Below the pieces are notes generated by a model. It had not been told where the DNA came from, searched no databases, and saw only the letters and a list, made by a program, of their open reading frames with translations. From NCBI GenBank assembly GCA_964369405.1, contig CAYJGB010000013.1, forward strand, positions 1 to 52,038: 52,038 nt of DNA, given 5' to 3'. This DNA comes from CAYJFG01 sp964369405. Its GTDB lineage: Bacteria > Bacillota > Clostridia > Oscillospirales > Acutalibacteraceae. A program made the position numbers and the translations under genes. Positions 25,185 through 34,451 of this stretch are shown piece after piece. The number at the start of each line of letters is the position of its first letter. The stretch's first letter is position 1.

Positions 25185-25667
25185 ATGATTAGTGTTAATA
25201 TAATTTGTATAGGCTCTCTCAAAGAGAAGTATTTTAAAGATGCTGTCTTAGAGTATAGTAAAAGGCTTTCTGCTTTTTGCAAATTTAAAATTGTTCAATT
25301 AGATGAACATAAACTACCTCAAAATCCTAGTGAATCTGAAATTTTACAAGGGATTGATATAGAGGGAGAAAAAATAAAATCAAAAATTTCTAAAAATTCT
25401 TATGTCATTTCTATGTGTATTGAGGGTCAAATTATCTCTTCTGAAAAATTAGCTTCTCAAATTCAAGATGTTTCTTTGCAAGGTATTAGTAATATTGATT
25501 TTATTATTGGTGGTTCTTTTGGGCTGTCAAACGAAATTAAAAATTTATCAAACTTTAGACTTTCTATGTCTAAGATGACTTTTCCTCATCAACTTGCTAG
25601 AGTTATGTTATGCGAACAAGTTTACAGAGCTTTTCAAATTTCTAGTGGTGGGAAATATCACAAATAA
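25185..25667 (+). CDS. rlmH: 23S rRNA pseudouridine-1915 N3-methyltransferase
   Basis: The 160-residue product is a SPOUT methyltransferase of normal length. It has the S-adenosylmethionine-binding knot DFIIGGSFGLSNEIK and the conserved end SKMTFPHQLARVMLCEQVYRAF…GGKYHK. It methylates pseudouridine 1915 in helix 69 of 23S rRNA on assembled 70S ribosomes. It lies between walJ and rqcH with short gaps. Confidence 0.95.
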   Translation: MISVNIICIGSLKEKYFKDAVLEYSKRLSAFCKFKIVQLDEHKLPQNPSESEILQGIDIEGEKIKSKISKNSYVISMCIEGQIISSEKLASQIQDVSLQGISNIDFIIGGSFGLSNEIKNLSNFRLSMSKMTFPHQLARVMLCEQVYRAFQISSGGKYHK

Positions 25668-25693
25668 AAGTTATTTGTTTAGGAGGGTTTATT

Positions 25694-27442
25694 ATGGCTT
25701 TAGATGGGATTTTCTTACATCATATAAAAAAAGAGCTTGAACAAAAATTAATCGATTGCAGAGTAGAAAAAATTTATCAGCCTGCTAAAGAGGAAATTAT
25801 TCTAAGTTTAAAAGGTAGGAATGGCTCTTTTAAGCTTTTACTAAGTGCTAGGGCTAATTCTCCTAGAGTCAATATCACGGCTTACGCTCCTGAAAATCCT
25901 CAAACGCCTCCTATGCTTTGTATGCTTCTTAGAAAAAAACTTAGTGGTGCTAAACTAAAAGAGATTGTTCAACCTGAGCTTGAGCGTATGTTGAAATTTG
26001 TTTTTGATGCTACTAACGATTTAGGTGATAAAATTGAACTATCTCTAATTATCGAAATTATGGGCAAACATAGCAATGTTATTTTAGTTGATAGCGATAA
26101 TAATATTATTGATTCTTTAAAAAGAGTTGACTTGAGTATGTCGCAAAAAAGACTTGTTTTACCTGCTCTTAAATACGAAATGCCTCCTGCTCAAGAAAAA
26201 GACTGTCTGCTCTATAAAAATATTGATGATGTTGTAAATTCTATTTTATCTGTAGAGAAAAATATGCAACTTAATAAGGCTGTTATAAACTGTGTACAAG
26301 GATTGTCGCCTGTTATTGCTCGTGAAATAGAACATCTTACTTTACAAGGTCAAAACCTATATACTAAAGATTTGAACACCGACCACATCACTAGACTTAA
26401 ATTTTTCCTTAATAGAATATCTGATATTGCTAAAAATATTGATGGTGTTCCTGTTATGTTAGTAGAGGTAAAGACTAATAAACCTCTTGACTATGCTTTT
26501 ACCAATATAACACAATATTCTACTCAAGCAAAAGAGTTAAAATATGATAGTTTTAGCAGTCTTTTAGACAACTTTTACTTTGAAAGAGATAGAGTTGAAC
26601 GCATTAAAGTTAAGGCACAAGATTTATTAAAACTTATGAGTAATTTATCTGATAGATTTACAAGAAAGATAAATACTCAAAAAGCAGAACTTATAGCGTG
26701 TAAGAACAGAGAAGAAATGAAAATATTTGGAGATTTAATACAAGCAAACGTATACCGAATAGAAAAAGGTGTAAGTTACGTAGAGGTAGAAAACTTTTTT
26801 GAAGAGGATTTACCTACAATAAAAATAAAGCTAGACGAGTCTTTAAGTGCAGCACAAAACGCACAAAAGTATTACACTAAGTACAGAAAATTAAAGACTG
26901 CTGAGCAGATGTTAAAATTGCAAATTGAAAAAGCAGAGGAAGAGTTAATATATATAGATACTGTTTTTGATGCACTTAGTAGAGCAGACAAAGAAAGTGA
27001 GCTTACTCAAATTCGTCAGGAGCTTGCTCAACAAGGATATGTAAAAGCAAGAAAAGCAAGTAATAAAAAAGATAAAATTAAAGCTCTACCGTTTTTAGAG
27101 TTTAAATCAGAGAGTGGATTTAAAATTTTAGTAGGTAGAAATAATTTTCAAAATGATAAGTTAACTTTAAAAACTGCTAAAAATTATGATTTATGGTTTC
27201 ATACGAAAAATATACCAGGTTCGCACACTGTAGTTGTTTCTGATAATAGAGAGATTGATGAAGATACTATTGCACTAGCTGCTAGTATTGCAGCTTTTCA
27301 TAGCAAAGCTTCTAATAGTCAGAATGTACCTGTAGATTACACGATTATAAAAAACGTATCAAAGCCTAGTGGAGCAAAACCTGGAATGGTAATATATAAG
27401 AATAATAAGACAATATATGTAACTCCTAAGTTACCAGTATAG
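25694..27442 (+). CDS. rqcH: RqcH, ribosome quality control protein (NFACT family)
   Basis: The 582-residue product has the NFACT domains in order. The NFACT-N domain (start MALDGIFLHHIKKELEQKL, ending near residue 210) includes the DR-type motif in LLSARANSPRVN. A helix-hairpin-helix part and a long coiled coil (about 290-430) follow. The C-terminal NFACT-R domain has the KNYDLWFHTKNIPGSHTVV signature. RqcH binds stalled 50S subunits and recruits tRNA-Ala to add C-terminal alanine tails that mark the nascent chain for degradation. AGGAGGG precedes the ATG. It ends just before the cloverleaf element. Confidence 0.95.
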   Translation: MALDGIFLHHIKKELEQKLIDCRVEKIYQPAKEEIILSLKGRNGSFKLLLSARANSPRVNITAYAPENPQTPPMLCMLLRKKLSGAKLKEIVQPELERMLKFVFDATNDLGDKIELSLIIEIMGKHSNVILVDSDNNIIDSLKRVDLSMSQKRLVLPALKYEMPPAQEKDCLLYKNIDDVVNSILSVEKNMQLNKAVINCVQGLSPVIAREIEHLTLQGQNLYTKDLNTDHITRLKFFLNRISDIAKNIDGVPVMLVEVKTNKPLDYAFTNITQYSTQAKELKYDSFSSLLDNFYFERDRVERIKVKAQDLLKLMSNLSDRFTRKINTQKAELIACKNREEMKIFGDLIQANVYRIEKGVSYVEVENFFEEDLPTIKIKLDESLSAAQNAQKYYTKYRKLKTAEQMLKLQIEKAEEELIYIDTVFDALSRADKESELTQIRQELAQQGYVKARKASNKKDKIKALPFLEFKSESGFKILVGRNNFQNDKLTLKTAKNYDLWFHTKNIPGSHTVVVSDNREIDEDTIALAASIAAFHSKASNSQNVPVDYTIIKNVSKPSGAKPGMVIYKNNKTIYVTPKLPV

Positions 27443-27457
27443 ATGTAGTTAAACAGA

Positions 27458-27593
27458 AGTACGGTCGCCCACCCATTTAAATCGAAGATTTAAATGCAGT
27501 GTCACCACCACATTCAATTTAAATATTAGGATAATGTGGTGGTGACACATTGGAGCAAAACGGGACGTTTTGCTCGGTGGGCGACCTTAGTAC
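27458..27593. repeat. perfect cloverleaf palindrome (four-way junction element)
   Basis: An 11-bp outer stem GGTCGCCCACC/GGTGGGCGACC (27463-27473 with 27576-27586) encloses three perfect hairpins. Arm 1 is 10 bp with a GAA loop (27474-27496). Arm 2 is 16 bp with an 18-base loop (27499-27548). Arm 3 is 10 bp with a GGA loop (27553-27575). Arms 1 and 3 join the outer stem without any unpaired base. AGTAC occurs directly on both sides (27458-27462, 27589-27593), like a 5-base target duplication. It contains no ORF and no T-run, so it is neither gene nor terminator. It is probably a small mobile palindrome or a structured RNA. Confidence 0.85.
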
Positions 27594-27623
27594 ACGCATT
27601 AAACTTAAAAAGGAACGTAAACT

Positions 27624-28316
27624 ATGAATAAACCTCTTTTTAAATTAGACGATAGACTTTACCTTTGTGCAAGTTTTGTAAGACCTAACTCTAAACTTGT
27701 AGATGTAGGTACAGACCATGCATATTTACCAGTATGGTTATATAAAAGTGGAATTATAAACAGTGCATTAGCAGTTGATATAAACTTAGAACCTCTTAAA
27801 AGAGGTAGCCTCACTATAGAAAAATATAATGCACAAAAAAATATTAAAACACGACTTTCTAACGGGCTACAAAATGTAAGTAAAGATGAATGTAGTGATA
27901 TAGTTATTGCAGGTATGGGTGGAGAATTAATATCTACAATAATTGATAATAGTAAATGGGTACTAGATAGTAACATAAACTTAATACTTCAACCTATGAC
28001 AAAACCAGAAAAATTAAGAGAATATCTTTATAATAATAATATAGAGATAATCAAAGAAGAAGCAGTTATTGCAGATAAAAAAATATATTCTGTTATAAAG
28101 TGTAGCTATAATCAAAATATGCTGAAGAGTTTAACAGTTAAAGATATGTACATAGGCAAACTTTCTCCACTTAGCAGACCACTTGATATGTTATATATCG
28201 ATAAAACACTAAGCACTCTAAACAAGAAAAAAAACGGTTTAGAAAAGTCAAAAAATCAAGATGAACTAAATAAAATCAATAAGCTAATAGAAGAAATATC
28301 ATCAATAAAAGATTGA
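27624..28316 (+). CDS. trmK: tRNA (adenine-22-N1)-methyltransferase
   Basis: The 230-residue product matches TrmK: a Rossmann methyltransferase with the S-adenosylmethionine motif LVDVGTDHAYLP, acidic residue ALAVDINLEPL, the catalytic-site segment DIVIAGMGGELI, LILQPMTKPEKLREYL, and a C-terminal coiled coil of Lys/Leu repeats (about 190-230). It makes m1A22 in tRNA-Ser and tRNA-Tyr of Gram-positive bacteria. AAAGGAA precedes the ATG. Confidence 0.92.
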   Translation: MNKPLFKLDDRLYLCASFVRPNSKLVDVGTDHAYLPVWLYKSGIINSALAVDINLEPLKRGSLTIEKYNAQKNIKTRLSNGLQNVSKDECSDIVIAGMGGELISTIIDNSKWVLDSNINLILQPMTKPEKLREYLYNNNIEIIKEEAVIADKKIYSVIKCSYNQNMLKSLTVKDMYIGKLSPLSRPLDMLYIDKTLSTLNKKKNGLEKSKNQDELNKINKLIEEISSIKD

Positions 28317-28404
28317 TATTAATAGATATTTAGAATATAATATAGCATATGAACTTTTATTAGTCTTGTCTAGCCGTCTAAAATTTTATTCAAAAGGTGA
28401 AAAA

Positions 28405-29598
28405 ATGTATAACTTTGTTAAAAGAACGTGGGCTGAAATTAATTTAAATAATATAGAACATAACTTTTTAGAAATAAAAAGCCATTTAAATAAAAACACT
28501 AAATTATGCTGTGTTATAAAAGCTGACGGTTATGGTCATGGTGCTGTTAATATGGCTTTAGAATATGTAAAACTTGGTGCAGATTGGTTTGCTGTTTCCA
28601 ACATAGAAGAGGCTTTAGAACTCAGAAACGCTAATATAAATACACCTATTTTAATTCTAGGTTATACGCCTGTAGAATATGTAAATGTATTATGTGATTA
28701 TAATTTATCTCAAACGGTTTTTTCTGTAGAATATGCAAAATTGCTATCAGATAAAGCCGTAATATTAGGTGTAAACATAAATATACATTTAAAAATCGAT
28801 ACAGGTATGAGCAGATTAGGTCTTATGTGTAACTTCTCCTCAGATAATAAAGAGGTAATATCTGAAGCACTTTGTATCTCAAAACTTCCAAACTTAAACC
28901 CTGAAGGTATATATACTCATTTTGCTGTATCAGATGAACATTTAGAAGGCTCACAGTTTACAAATATGCAATATGAAAGTTTTATGTCAGTAGTTGAAAA
29001 GTTGTCATCTCATGGAGTTAACTTTAAAATTCGTCACTGTTCAAATAGTGGTGCGATTATTGACTATCCTAAAATGCAACTTGATATGGTTAGAGCCGGT
29101 ATTATTTTATATGGGTTGTCACCATCGCAAAAGTTAAAAGATAAATTTAACTTAATTCCTGCTATGGAGTTAAAGTCTGTAATATCGCATATAAAAACAA
29201 TAGAAAAAGATACTGCTATAAGTTATGGCAGGACATTTGTATCAGATAAAAAAATGACGATAGCTACTATTCCAATAGGGTATGCAGATGGATATATAAG
29301 AACAATAGCAAATAATGGATATATAGGGATAAACGGACAAAAGGCGAAAATACTGGGCAGAATATGTATGGACCAAATGATAGTAGATGTATCCCAGTGT
29401 AAAGATATAAAAATCGGACAAAGTGTAATTATTTTTGGTAACGATAAAAAAAACAGTCCAACTATAGATGAAGTAGCACAGTTTGGCAATACAATAAATT
29501 ATGAAGTGGTATGTTTAGTAGGCAAAAGAGTGGCTAGAGTATACATAAAAGATAACGAGATAATAAATACAAAAACACTTACTCAACAAAAAAGTTAG
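28405..29598 (+). CDS. alr: alanine racemase
   Basis: The 397-residue enzyme makes D-alanine from L-alanine for peptidoglycan, using pyridoxal phosphate. Lys39 in CVIKADGYGHG holds the cofactor, and the partner Tyr lies in the C-terminal beta-barrel after ISYGRTF (IPIGYADGY, then GRICMDQMIVDVS). IKIDTGMSRLG is the usual barrel signature. AAAAGGTG (28393-28398) precedes the ATG at 28405; the frame opening at 28366 lacks a ribosome binding site. It is followed by polA after 12 bases. Confidence 0.94.
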   Translation: MYNFVKRTWAEINLNNIEHNFLEIKSHLNKNTKLCCVIKADGYGHGAVNMALEYVKLGADWFAVSNIEEALELRNANINTPILILGYTPVEYVNVLCDYNLSQTVFSVEYAKLLSDKAVILGVNINIHLKIDTGMSRLGLMCNFSSDNKEVISEALCISKLPNLNPEGIYTHFAVSDEHLEGSQFTNMQYESFMSVVEKLSSHGVNFKIRHCSNSGAIIDYPKMQLDMVRAGIILYGLSPSQKLKDKFNLIPAMELKSVISHIKTIEKDTAISYGRTFVSDKKMTIATIPIGYADGYIRTIANNGYIGINGQKAKILGRICMDQMIVDVSQCKDIKIGQSVIIFGNDKKNSPTIDEVAQFGNTINYEVVCLVGKRVARVYIKDNEIINTKTLTQQKS

Positions 29599-29610
29599 GA
29601 GCAAAAAGTT

Positions 29611-32217
29611 ATGAAATTATTAGTAATTGACGGCAACAGCATACTAAACAGGGCGTTTTACGGAATACGTTTATTAACAACAAAAGACGGAAGATATACT
29701 AATGCAATATACGGATTTTTGACAACTCTAAACAAGATGATAGAAGACGTTTCTCCAGATGCATATGCAGTAGCTTTCGATTTAAAGAAACCAACGTTTA
29801 GACATAACGAATATAGTGGATATAAAGCAAATAGAAAAGGAATGCCAGAAGAGCTAGCACAACAATTACCAACATTAAAAGAGTTGCTTACATACTTAGG
29901 GTATGTAATAGTAGAGTGTGAGGGTTTTGAAGCAGATGACATACTAGGAACGCTTGCACATAAATGTGAAGAAAGCGAAAACGAATGTGTAATAGCAACA
30001 GGGGACCGAGATAGTTTACAATTAGTATCAAAACAAGTTAATGTAAGGCTAACAACAACAAAGATGGGCAAACCACAAGTAACATTTTATGATGAAGAAA
30101 AGATAAAAGAAGTGTATAATGTAAAGCCAAAACAACTAATAGATATTAAATCGATACAAGGAGATACTTCTGATAATATACCAGGAGTAAAAGGGATAGG
30201 AGAAAAGGGAGCTAGTGACTTAATAACAAGATTTAACAACTTAGACTATATATATGAAAACATAGATACTATAGATGTAAAAGAAGGTATTAGAACTAAG
30301 CTCAAAGCAGATAAAGAAAACGCATATTTAAGCAGATTTTTAGGAGAAATATCAACAAAAGCACCAATAGACTTAGAACTAAGCCACTACAACAAAAAAG
30401 AAATAGATAGTCAAAATGCAATAAGATTAATGGTGGAATTAGAGTTGTTTTCTTTAATTGAGAAAATGGGGCTTAAAAAAAGCGAATTAGAAGCGATTAC
30501 TGTAGAAGAAAAAGAAACTAAAGAGATAAAAATTGAGAAAGCAAGCAACTTAAATGAGTTGTTAGAAAAAATAAAAAAAGAAAAAAAAGCATTATTTTTA
30601 GCAGATATAAAACAAAACGATATTTTAGAAATTGCATTTTTTATTGACGACACAGTAATATATGCACATAAAATTGATGATGTAGAAGCATTTGAGAATT
30701 TAATAAAAAATGTATTTGAAGATAAAAACATACAAAAAGAAACTCATAATATAAAGAGTGTTTACTCTGTACTAGATAAAAAAGGAGTATCATTAAAATC
30801 AGCTACTTTTGATACTATGCTTGCAGCATATCTATTAAACCCATCTGCCTCATCATATGAGTATGAACGTTTAATTGACGAGTACTGCTTAGGCTCAACA
30901 CAATTAGAAGATGATACTTTGTCATCTTGTGTAAAAAACGCTGTAAACTTATATACTCTAGTCAACAAATTAAGTCAAAAGATAAAAGAGAATAATCAAG
31001 AAAAGCTATTACTAGATATAGAGATACCTCTTTCAAAAGTTTTAGCTAAAATGGAAAACACAGGTTTTTTAATTGACTCAACTGGAATAGAAAACTATGC
31101 AAGTATGCTACATTTAAAACTAGATGAATTGCAAGCAATAATATATAGCGAAGTTGGATATGAATTTAATATTAATTCACCAAAACAATTAGGAGTTGCA
31201 CTTTTTGAAGATTTAATGTTACCTAAGGGCAAAAAGACAAAAAGTGGATATTCTACTAGTGCTGATGTGCTAGAAAATCTTAAAAATGACTTTCCTGTCG
31301 TAAAATACGTGCTAGAATATAGAACAACATCAAAATTGATATCAACATTTTGTGATGGCATGATAAAAGTTATGGGGGCAGATGGGCGAATACACACAAA
31401 CTTTAATCAAACTGAAACAAGAACAGGTAGAATAAGTTCAACAGAGCCAAATTTACAAAACATACCAGTTAGAACAACACAAGGTAGAGAACTAAGAAAA
31501 TACTTTTGTGCAAAAGAGGGTTATGTATTAGTAGATGCAGACTATTCTCAAATAGAACTTAGAGTGCTTGCACATATAGCAAATGATAAAGTTATGATTA
31601 ATGCTTTTGAAAATGATGAAGATATTCATACAATAACAGCATCACAAGTGTTTAACCTACCAGTAGAAATGATTAATTCTAGTTTGCGTAGTAAGGCGAA
31701 AGCCGTAAACTTTGGCATTGTATATGGTATAGGAGCATTCTCCCTTGCAAAAGATATAAATGTAACTAGAAAAGAAGCACAAAATTATATAGATGCATAT
31801 TTAAGCCATTATAGTGGTGTTGATGAATATATGAATAACACTGTAGAAAAAGCAACAAAAGATGGTTTTGTAGAAACGCTTTACGGTCGAAAAAGATATT
31901 TGCCAGAACTTACATCAAGCAACTTTAATATGCGTTCGTTTGGTCAAAGAGTAGCACGAAATATGCCAATACAAGGAACATCAGCAGATATAATAAAGAT
32001 TGCAATGATAAAAGTATACAACAGACTATTAAAAGAAAATCTAAAAGCAAAACTTATTTTACAAGTTCATGATGAATTGATTGTAGAAGCTCCAAACGAA
32101 GAAGCATTGATAGTAGCAAATATACTTCAAGAAGAGATGGAAAATGCAGTAGATTTAAAAGTTAAACTAAGAGCAGATGCATCAATCGGTAAATCGTGGT
32201 ACGATGCTAAAGGATAG
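29611..32217 (+). CDS. polA: DNA polymerase I (proofreading domain degenerate)
   Basis: The 868-residue protein has an N-terminal 5'-3' exonuclease (about 1-290; LLVIDGNSILNRAFYG, ATGDRDSLQL, GDTSDNIPGVKGIGEKGA). A middle domain (about 310-480) and a C-terminal polymerase follow (TETRTGRISSTEPNLQNIPVR, DADYSQIELRVLAHIA, RSKAKAVNFGIVYG, QVHDELIVEAP). In the middle domain the exonuclease I motif DxE reads ADIKQNDI, so the metal-binding acidic pair is missing and 3'-5' proofreading should be absent, as in Bacillus and Thermus Pol I. It serves in gap filling and Okazaki-fragment maturation. Confidence 0.95.
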   Translation: MKLLVIDGNSILNRAFYGIRLLTTKDGRYTNAIYGFLTTLNKMIEDVSPDAYAVAFDLKKPTFRHNEYSGYKANRKGMPEELAQQLPTLKELLTYLGYVIVECEGFEADDILGTLAHKCEESENECVIATGDRDSLQLVSKQVNVRLTTTKMGKPQVTFYDEEKIKEVYNVKPKQLIDIKSIQGDTSDNIPGVKGIGEKGASDLITRFNNLDYIYENIDTIDVKEGIRTKLKADKENAYLSRFLGEISTKAPIDLELSHYNKKEIDSQNAIRLMVELELFSLIEKMGLKKSELEAITVEEKETKEIKIEKASNLNELLEKIKKEKKALFLADIKQNDILEIAFFIDDTVIYAHKIDDVEAFENLIKNVFEDKNIQKETHNIKSVYSVLDKKGVSLKSATFDTMLAAYLLNPSASSYEYERLIDEYCLGSTQLEDDTLSSCVKNAVNLYTLVNKLSQKIKENNQEKLLLDIEIPLSKVLAKMENTGFLIDSTGIENYASMLHLKLDELQAIIYSEVGYEFNINSPKQLGVALFEDLMLPKGKKTKSGYSTSADVLENLKNDFPVVKYVLEYRTTSKLISTFCDGMIKVMGADGRIHTNFNQTETRTGRISSTEPNLQNIPVRTTQGRELRKYFCAKEGYVLVDADYSQIELRVLAHIANDKVMINAFENDEDIHTITASQVFNLPVEMINSSLRSKAKAVNFGIVYGIGAFSLAKDINVTRKEAQNYIDAYLSHYSGVDEYMNNTVEKATKDGFVETLYGRKRYLPELTSSNFNMRSFGQRVARNMPIQGTSADIIKIAMIKVYNRLLKENLKAKLILQVHDELIVEAPNEEALIVANILQEEMENAVDLKVKLRADASIGKSWYDAKG

Positions 32218-32231
32218 GAGCTTATAAAAAG

Positions 32232-32675
32232 ATGTATAATAAAATAACTTTTGTATGTACTGGTAACACTTGCAGAAGTCCTATGGCTAAAGCTATATTT
32301 GATGACATAATAAATTCTACAGATTTAAATATAATAACCGATAGTTGTGGAGTAAGTGCAACATACGGATTAAAAGCAACTCAAAACGCAATAAAAGCTT
32401 GTAATCAATTTGGAATTACAAGCATAAGTAGTCATATATCAAAACCGATAAACAAAGAATGTATTACTAATACTGACTTGTTTGTAGTTATGACATCAAG
32501 CCATGCAAAAGTATTGCTTAGCATGGGCGTTTCTAAAGAAGATATATATATATTAAATGTATCAGACCCATATATGGGAGATTTAGATGTATACTTAGAA
32601 TGTTTTGATGATATAAAAATGCAATTAATAGCATTAATAGAGATGATAAAAAGGCAGGGTTTAGATAGATTATGA
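32232..32675 (+). CDS. low-molecular-weight protein tyrosine phosphatase family
   Basis: The 147-residue protein has the phosphate-binding loop VCTGNTCRSPMAKAI (CX5R, here Cys-Thr-Gly-Asn-Thr-Cys-Arg) near the start and the general acid Asp in VSDPYMGDLDVY. This is the low-molecular-weight tyrosine/arginine phosphatase family (YwlE/YwlA type; the Thr in the loop is like arginine phosphatase YwlE). It would dephosphorylate protein Tyr or Arg residues. Its stop overlaps the next gene by four bases (ATGA). Confidence 0.88.
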   Translation: MYNKITFVCTGNTCRSPMAKAIFDDIINSTDLNIITDSCGVSATYGLKATQNAIKACNQFGITSISSHISKPINKECITNTDLFVVMTSSHAKVLLSMGVSKEDIYILNVSDPYMGDLDVYLECFDDIKMQLIALIEMIKRQGLDRL

Positions 32676-33115
32676 TAGATGTAAATATTATACCAATGGA
32701 TAAAAACCATATAAAAGAAGTAGCAGAAATTGAAAAACTATGTTTTTCTAAACCATGGAGCGAAAAAGCATTAGAATCAGAACTAAGTAAAGATATATCA
32801 AACTTTTTAGTAGCGGTATATCAAAAAGCAGTAGTTGGATACATAGGTTTACATATAGTAAGTGACGAGGCTTATATAGCTAATTTAGCAGTTTTAAAAG
32901 AGTATAGAAAAAATGGTATTGCTAGAAAACTTCTACAAACAGCTGAAGGGTTATCGTTTGGAATGGGAGCAAAGTTTATTTCTTTAGAAGTTAGAAAAAG
33001 CAATAAAGAGGCTATAAATTTGTATAAATCAGAAGAGTTTAAAATAGCAGGTAATAGAAAAAACTTTTACTCAAACCCTCTTGAAGATGGGGTTATATTA
33101 ACACTAGTGTTTTAA
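32672..33115 (+). CDS. rimI: ribosomal protein S18 alanine N-acetyltransferase
   Basis: The 147-residue GNAT enzyme has the acetyl-CoA motif NLAVLKEYRKNGIARKLLQTA and the RimI features CFSKPWSEKALESEL and RKSNKEAINLYKSEEFK. RimI acetylates the N-terminus of ribosomal protein S18. It lies directly before tsaD, a very common arrangement in Firmicutes, though some RimI-like proteins there have other targets. Start by ATGA overlap with the phosphatase gene. Confidence 0.92.
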   Translation: MIDVNIIPMDKNHIKEVAEIEKLCFSKPWSEKALESELSKDISNFLVAVYQKAVVGYIGLHIVSDEAYIANLAVLKEYRKNGIARKLLQTAEGLSFGMGAKFISLEVRKSNKEAINLYKSEEFKIAGNRKNFYSNPLEDGVILTLVF

Positions 33116-33137
33116 GAACTTGAAAGGATAAAATAAT

Positions 33138-34154
33138 ATGAAAATTCTAGCAATAGAAAGCTCTTGCGACGAAACGGCAGCATCAGTAGTAGAAGATGGT
33201 AGAAAAGTGTTGTCTAGCGTAATAGCATCGCAAGTAGATGAACATAAATTATATGGTGGAGTAGTGCCAGAAATAGCATCTAGGCGACATACAGAAAACA
33301 TTACAGGTGTAGTAGAGGAATCTTTAAATAAAGCGAATTTAACACTTGCACAAATAGATGCAATTGCAGTAACTCATGCACCGGGTTTAATTGGAGCTTT
33401 ACTAGTAGGTGTAAACTATGCAAAAGGTATATCCTTAGCAAGTGGTTTACCGTTGATACCTACACATCATTTACGTTCTCACATAGCTTCAAATTATTTA
33501 GCACATAAAGATTTAAAGCCACCATTTTTATGCTTAGTAGTAAGTGGAGGGCATAGCCATATAGTGGAAGTAAGCGACTACACTACAATGCAAATAATAG
33601 GTAAAACACGAGATGATGCAGCAGGTGAAGCATTTGACAAGGCAGCAAGGGCAATGGGTATGCCGTATCCAGGTGGGATACATTTAGATAAAGTAGCAGA
33701 TAGTGGAGATGAAAACGCATATAAGCTACCACGACCAAAAGTAGATGGTTGCCCATATGATTTTAGTTTTTCGGGGCTTAAAACAGCAGTAATAAATATA
33801 ATACATAATGCTAAGCAAAAAAACGAACCTTTAAATATAGAAGATATAAGTGCATCGTTTAGAAAAGCGATAGTAGATTGTTTAATAGAAACTTTTATAA
33901 AAGTAGCAGAAGAGAGAAACTCTAAAACGTTAGTAATAGCAGGTGGAGTTAGTGCAAATAAAAGTTTAAGGCAAAGACTTCAAGAAGAATGTGATAAAAG
34001 AGGTATTAAACTATATATGCCACCAATAAACTTATGTGGAGATAACGCAGCTATGGTAGGGTCACAGGGATATTATGAATACTTAGCAGGAAATACAGCT
34101 GATTATGATTTAAACGCAGTAGCAACGTTATCAATAGATTATAATAATAAGTAG
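33138..34154 (+). CDS. tsaD: tRNA N6-threonylcarbamoyladenosine synthesis protein TsaD
   Basis: The 338-residue protein is TsaD, which with TsaB and TsaE transfers threonylcarbamoyl from its AMP ester to A37 of ANN-decoding tRNAs. Features: start ILAIESSCDETAASVV, metal-binding His111 and His115 in THHLRSHIASN, the ATPase motifs VSGGHSHI and DDAAGEAFDKAAR, and AGGVSANKSLRQ. It ends the rimI-tsaD unit and is followed by a strong terminator. Confidence 0.96.
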   Translation: MKILAIESSCDETAASVVEDGRKVLSSVIASQVDEHKLYGGVVPEIASRRHTENITGVVEESLNKANLTLAQIDAIAVTHAPGLIGALLVGVNYAKGISLASGLPLIPTHHLRSHIASNYLAHKDLKPPFLCLVVSGGHSHIVEVSDYTTMQIIGKTRDDAAGEAFDKAARAMGMPYPGGIHLDKVADSGDENAYKLPRPKVDGCPYDFSFSGLKTAVINIIHNAKQKNEPLNIEDISASFRKAIVDCLIETFIKVAEERNSKTLVIAGGVSANKSLRQRLQEECDKRGIKLYMPPINLCGDNAAMVGSQGYYEYLAGNTADYDLNAVATLSIDYNNK

Positions 34155-34171
34155 TAAAGTAAAAAGTTCTA

Positions 34172-34213
34172 GCAGTTTGTCAAACATTTTAGTTTGACAA
34201 ACTGCCTTTTTTT
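34172..34213 (+). terminator. terminator of the tsaD unit
   Basis: GCAGTTTGTCAAAC pairs perfectly with GTTTGACAAACTGC around ATTTTA, followed by a run of seven T after one C. Confidence 0.92.
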
Positions 34214-34299
34214 ATATTATATTTTATTAGATAACTCCCCTATTACAAAACATCATCTAAAGCAATACTGTCCCCTCTTTTAACAATTTACTGTAATGC

Positions 34300-34325
34300 C
34301 TGTGTATTTATACACAGATTTTTTT
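34300..34325 (+). terminator. second hairpin terminator
   Basis: CTGTGTA pairs with TACACAG around TTTA, followed by seven T. It lies 90 bases after the tsaD terminator and ahead of the next promoter, insulating the following operon. Confidence 0.75.
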
Positions 34326-34379
34326 GTCGTCTTTACATATGTGAATATATATAAAAAATCAAATCAAAGGTTTAAATTA

Positions 34380-34388
34380 TGATATAAT
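34380..34388 (+). promoter_or_regulatory. extended -10 promoter of the ROK-like/glycerate kinase unit
   Basis: TGATATAAT is an exact extended -10. A second strong Shine-Dalgarno (AAGGAGGTG, 34410-34418) lies in the leader without a usable start codon. Confidence 0.5.
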
Positions 34389-34451
34389 ATGATTAGAAAA
34401 TAGCATAATAAGGAGGTGTAAACAGGCAACAAATAATAAAGGAGGGTTAAA

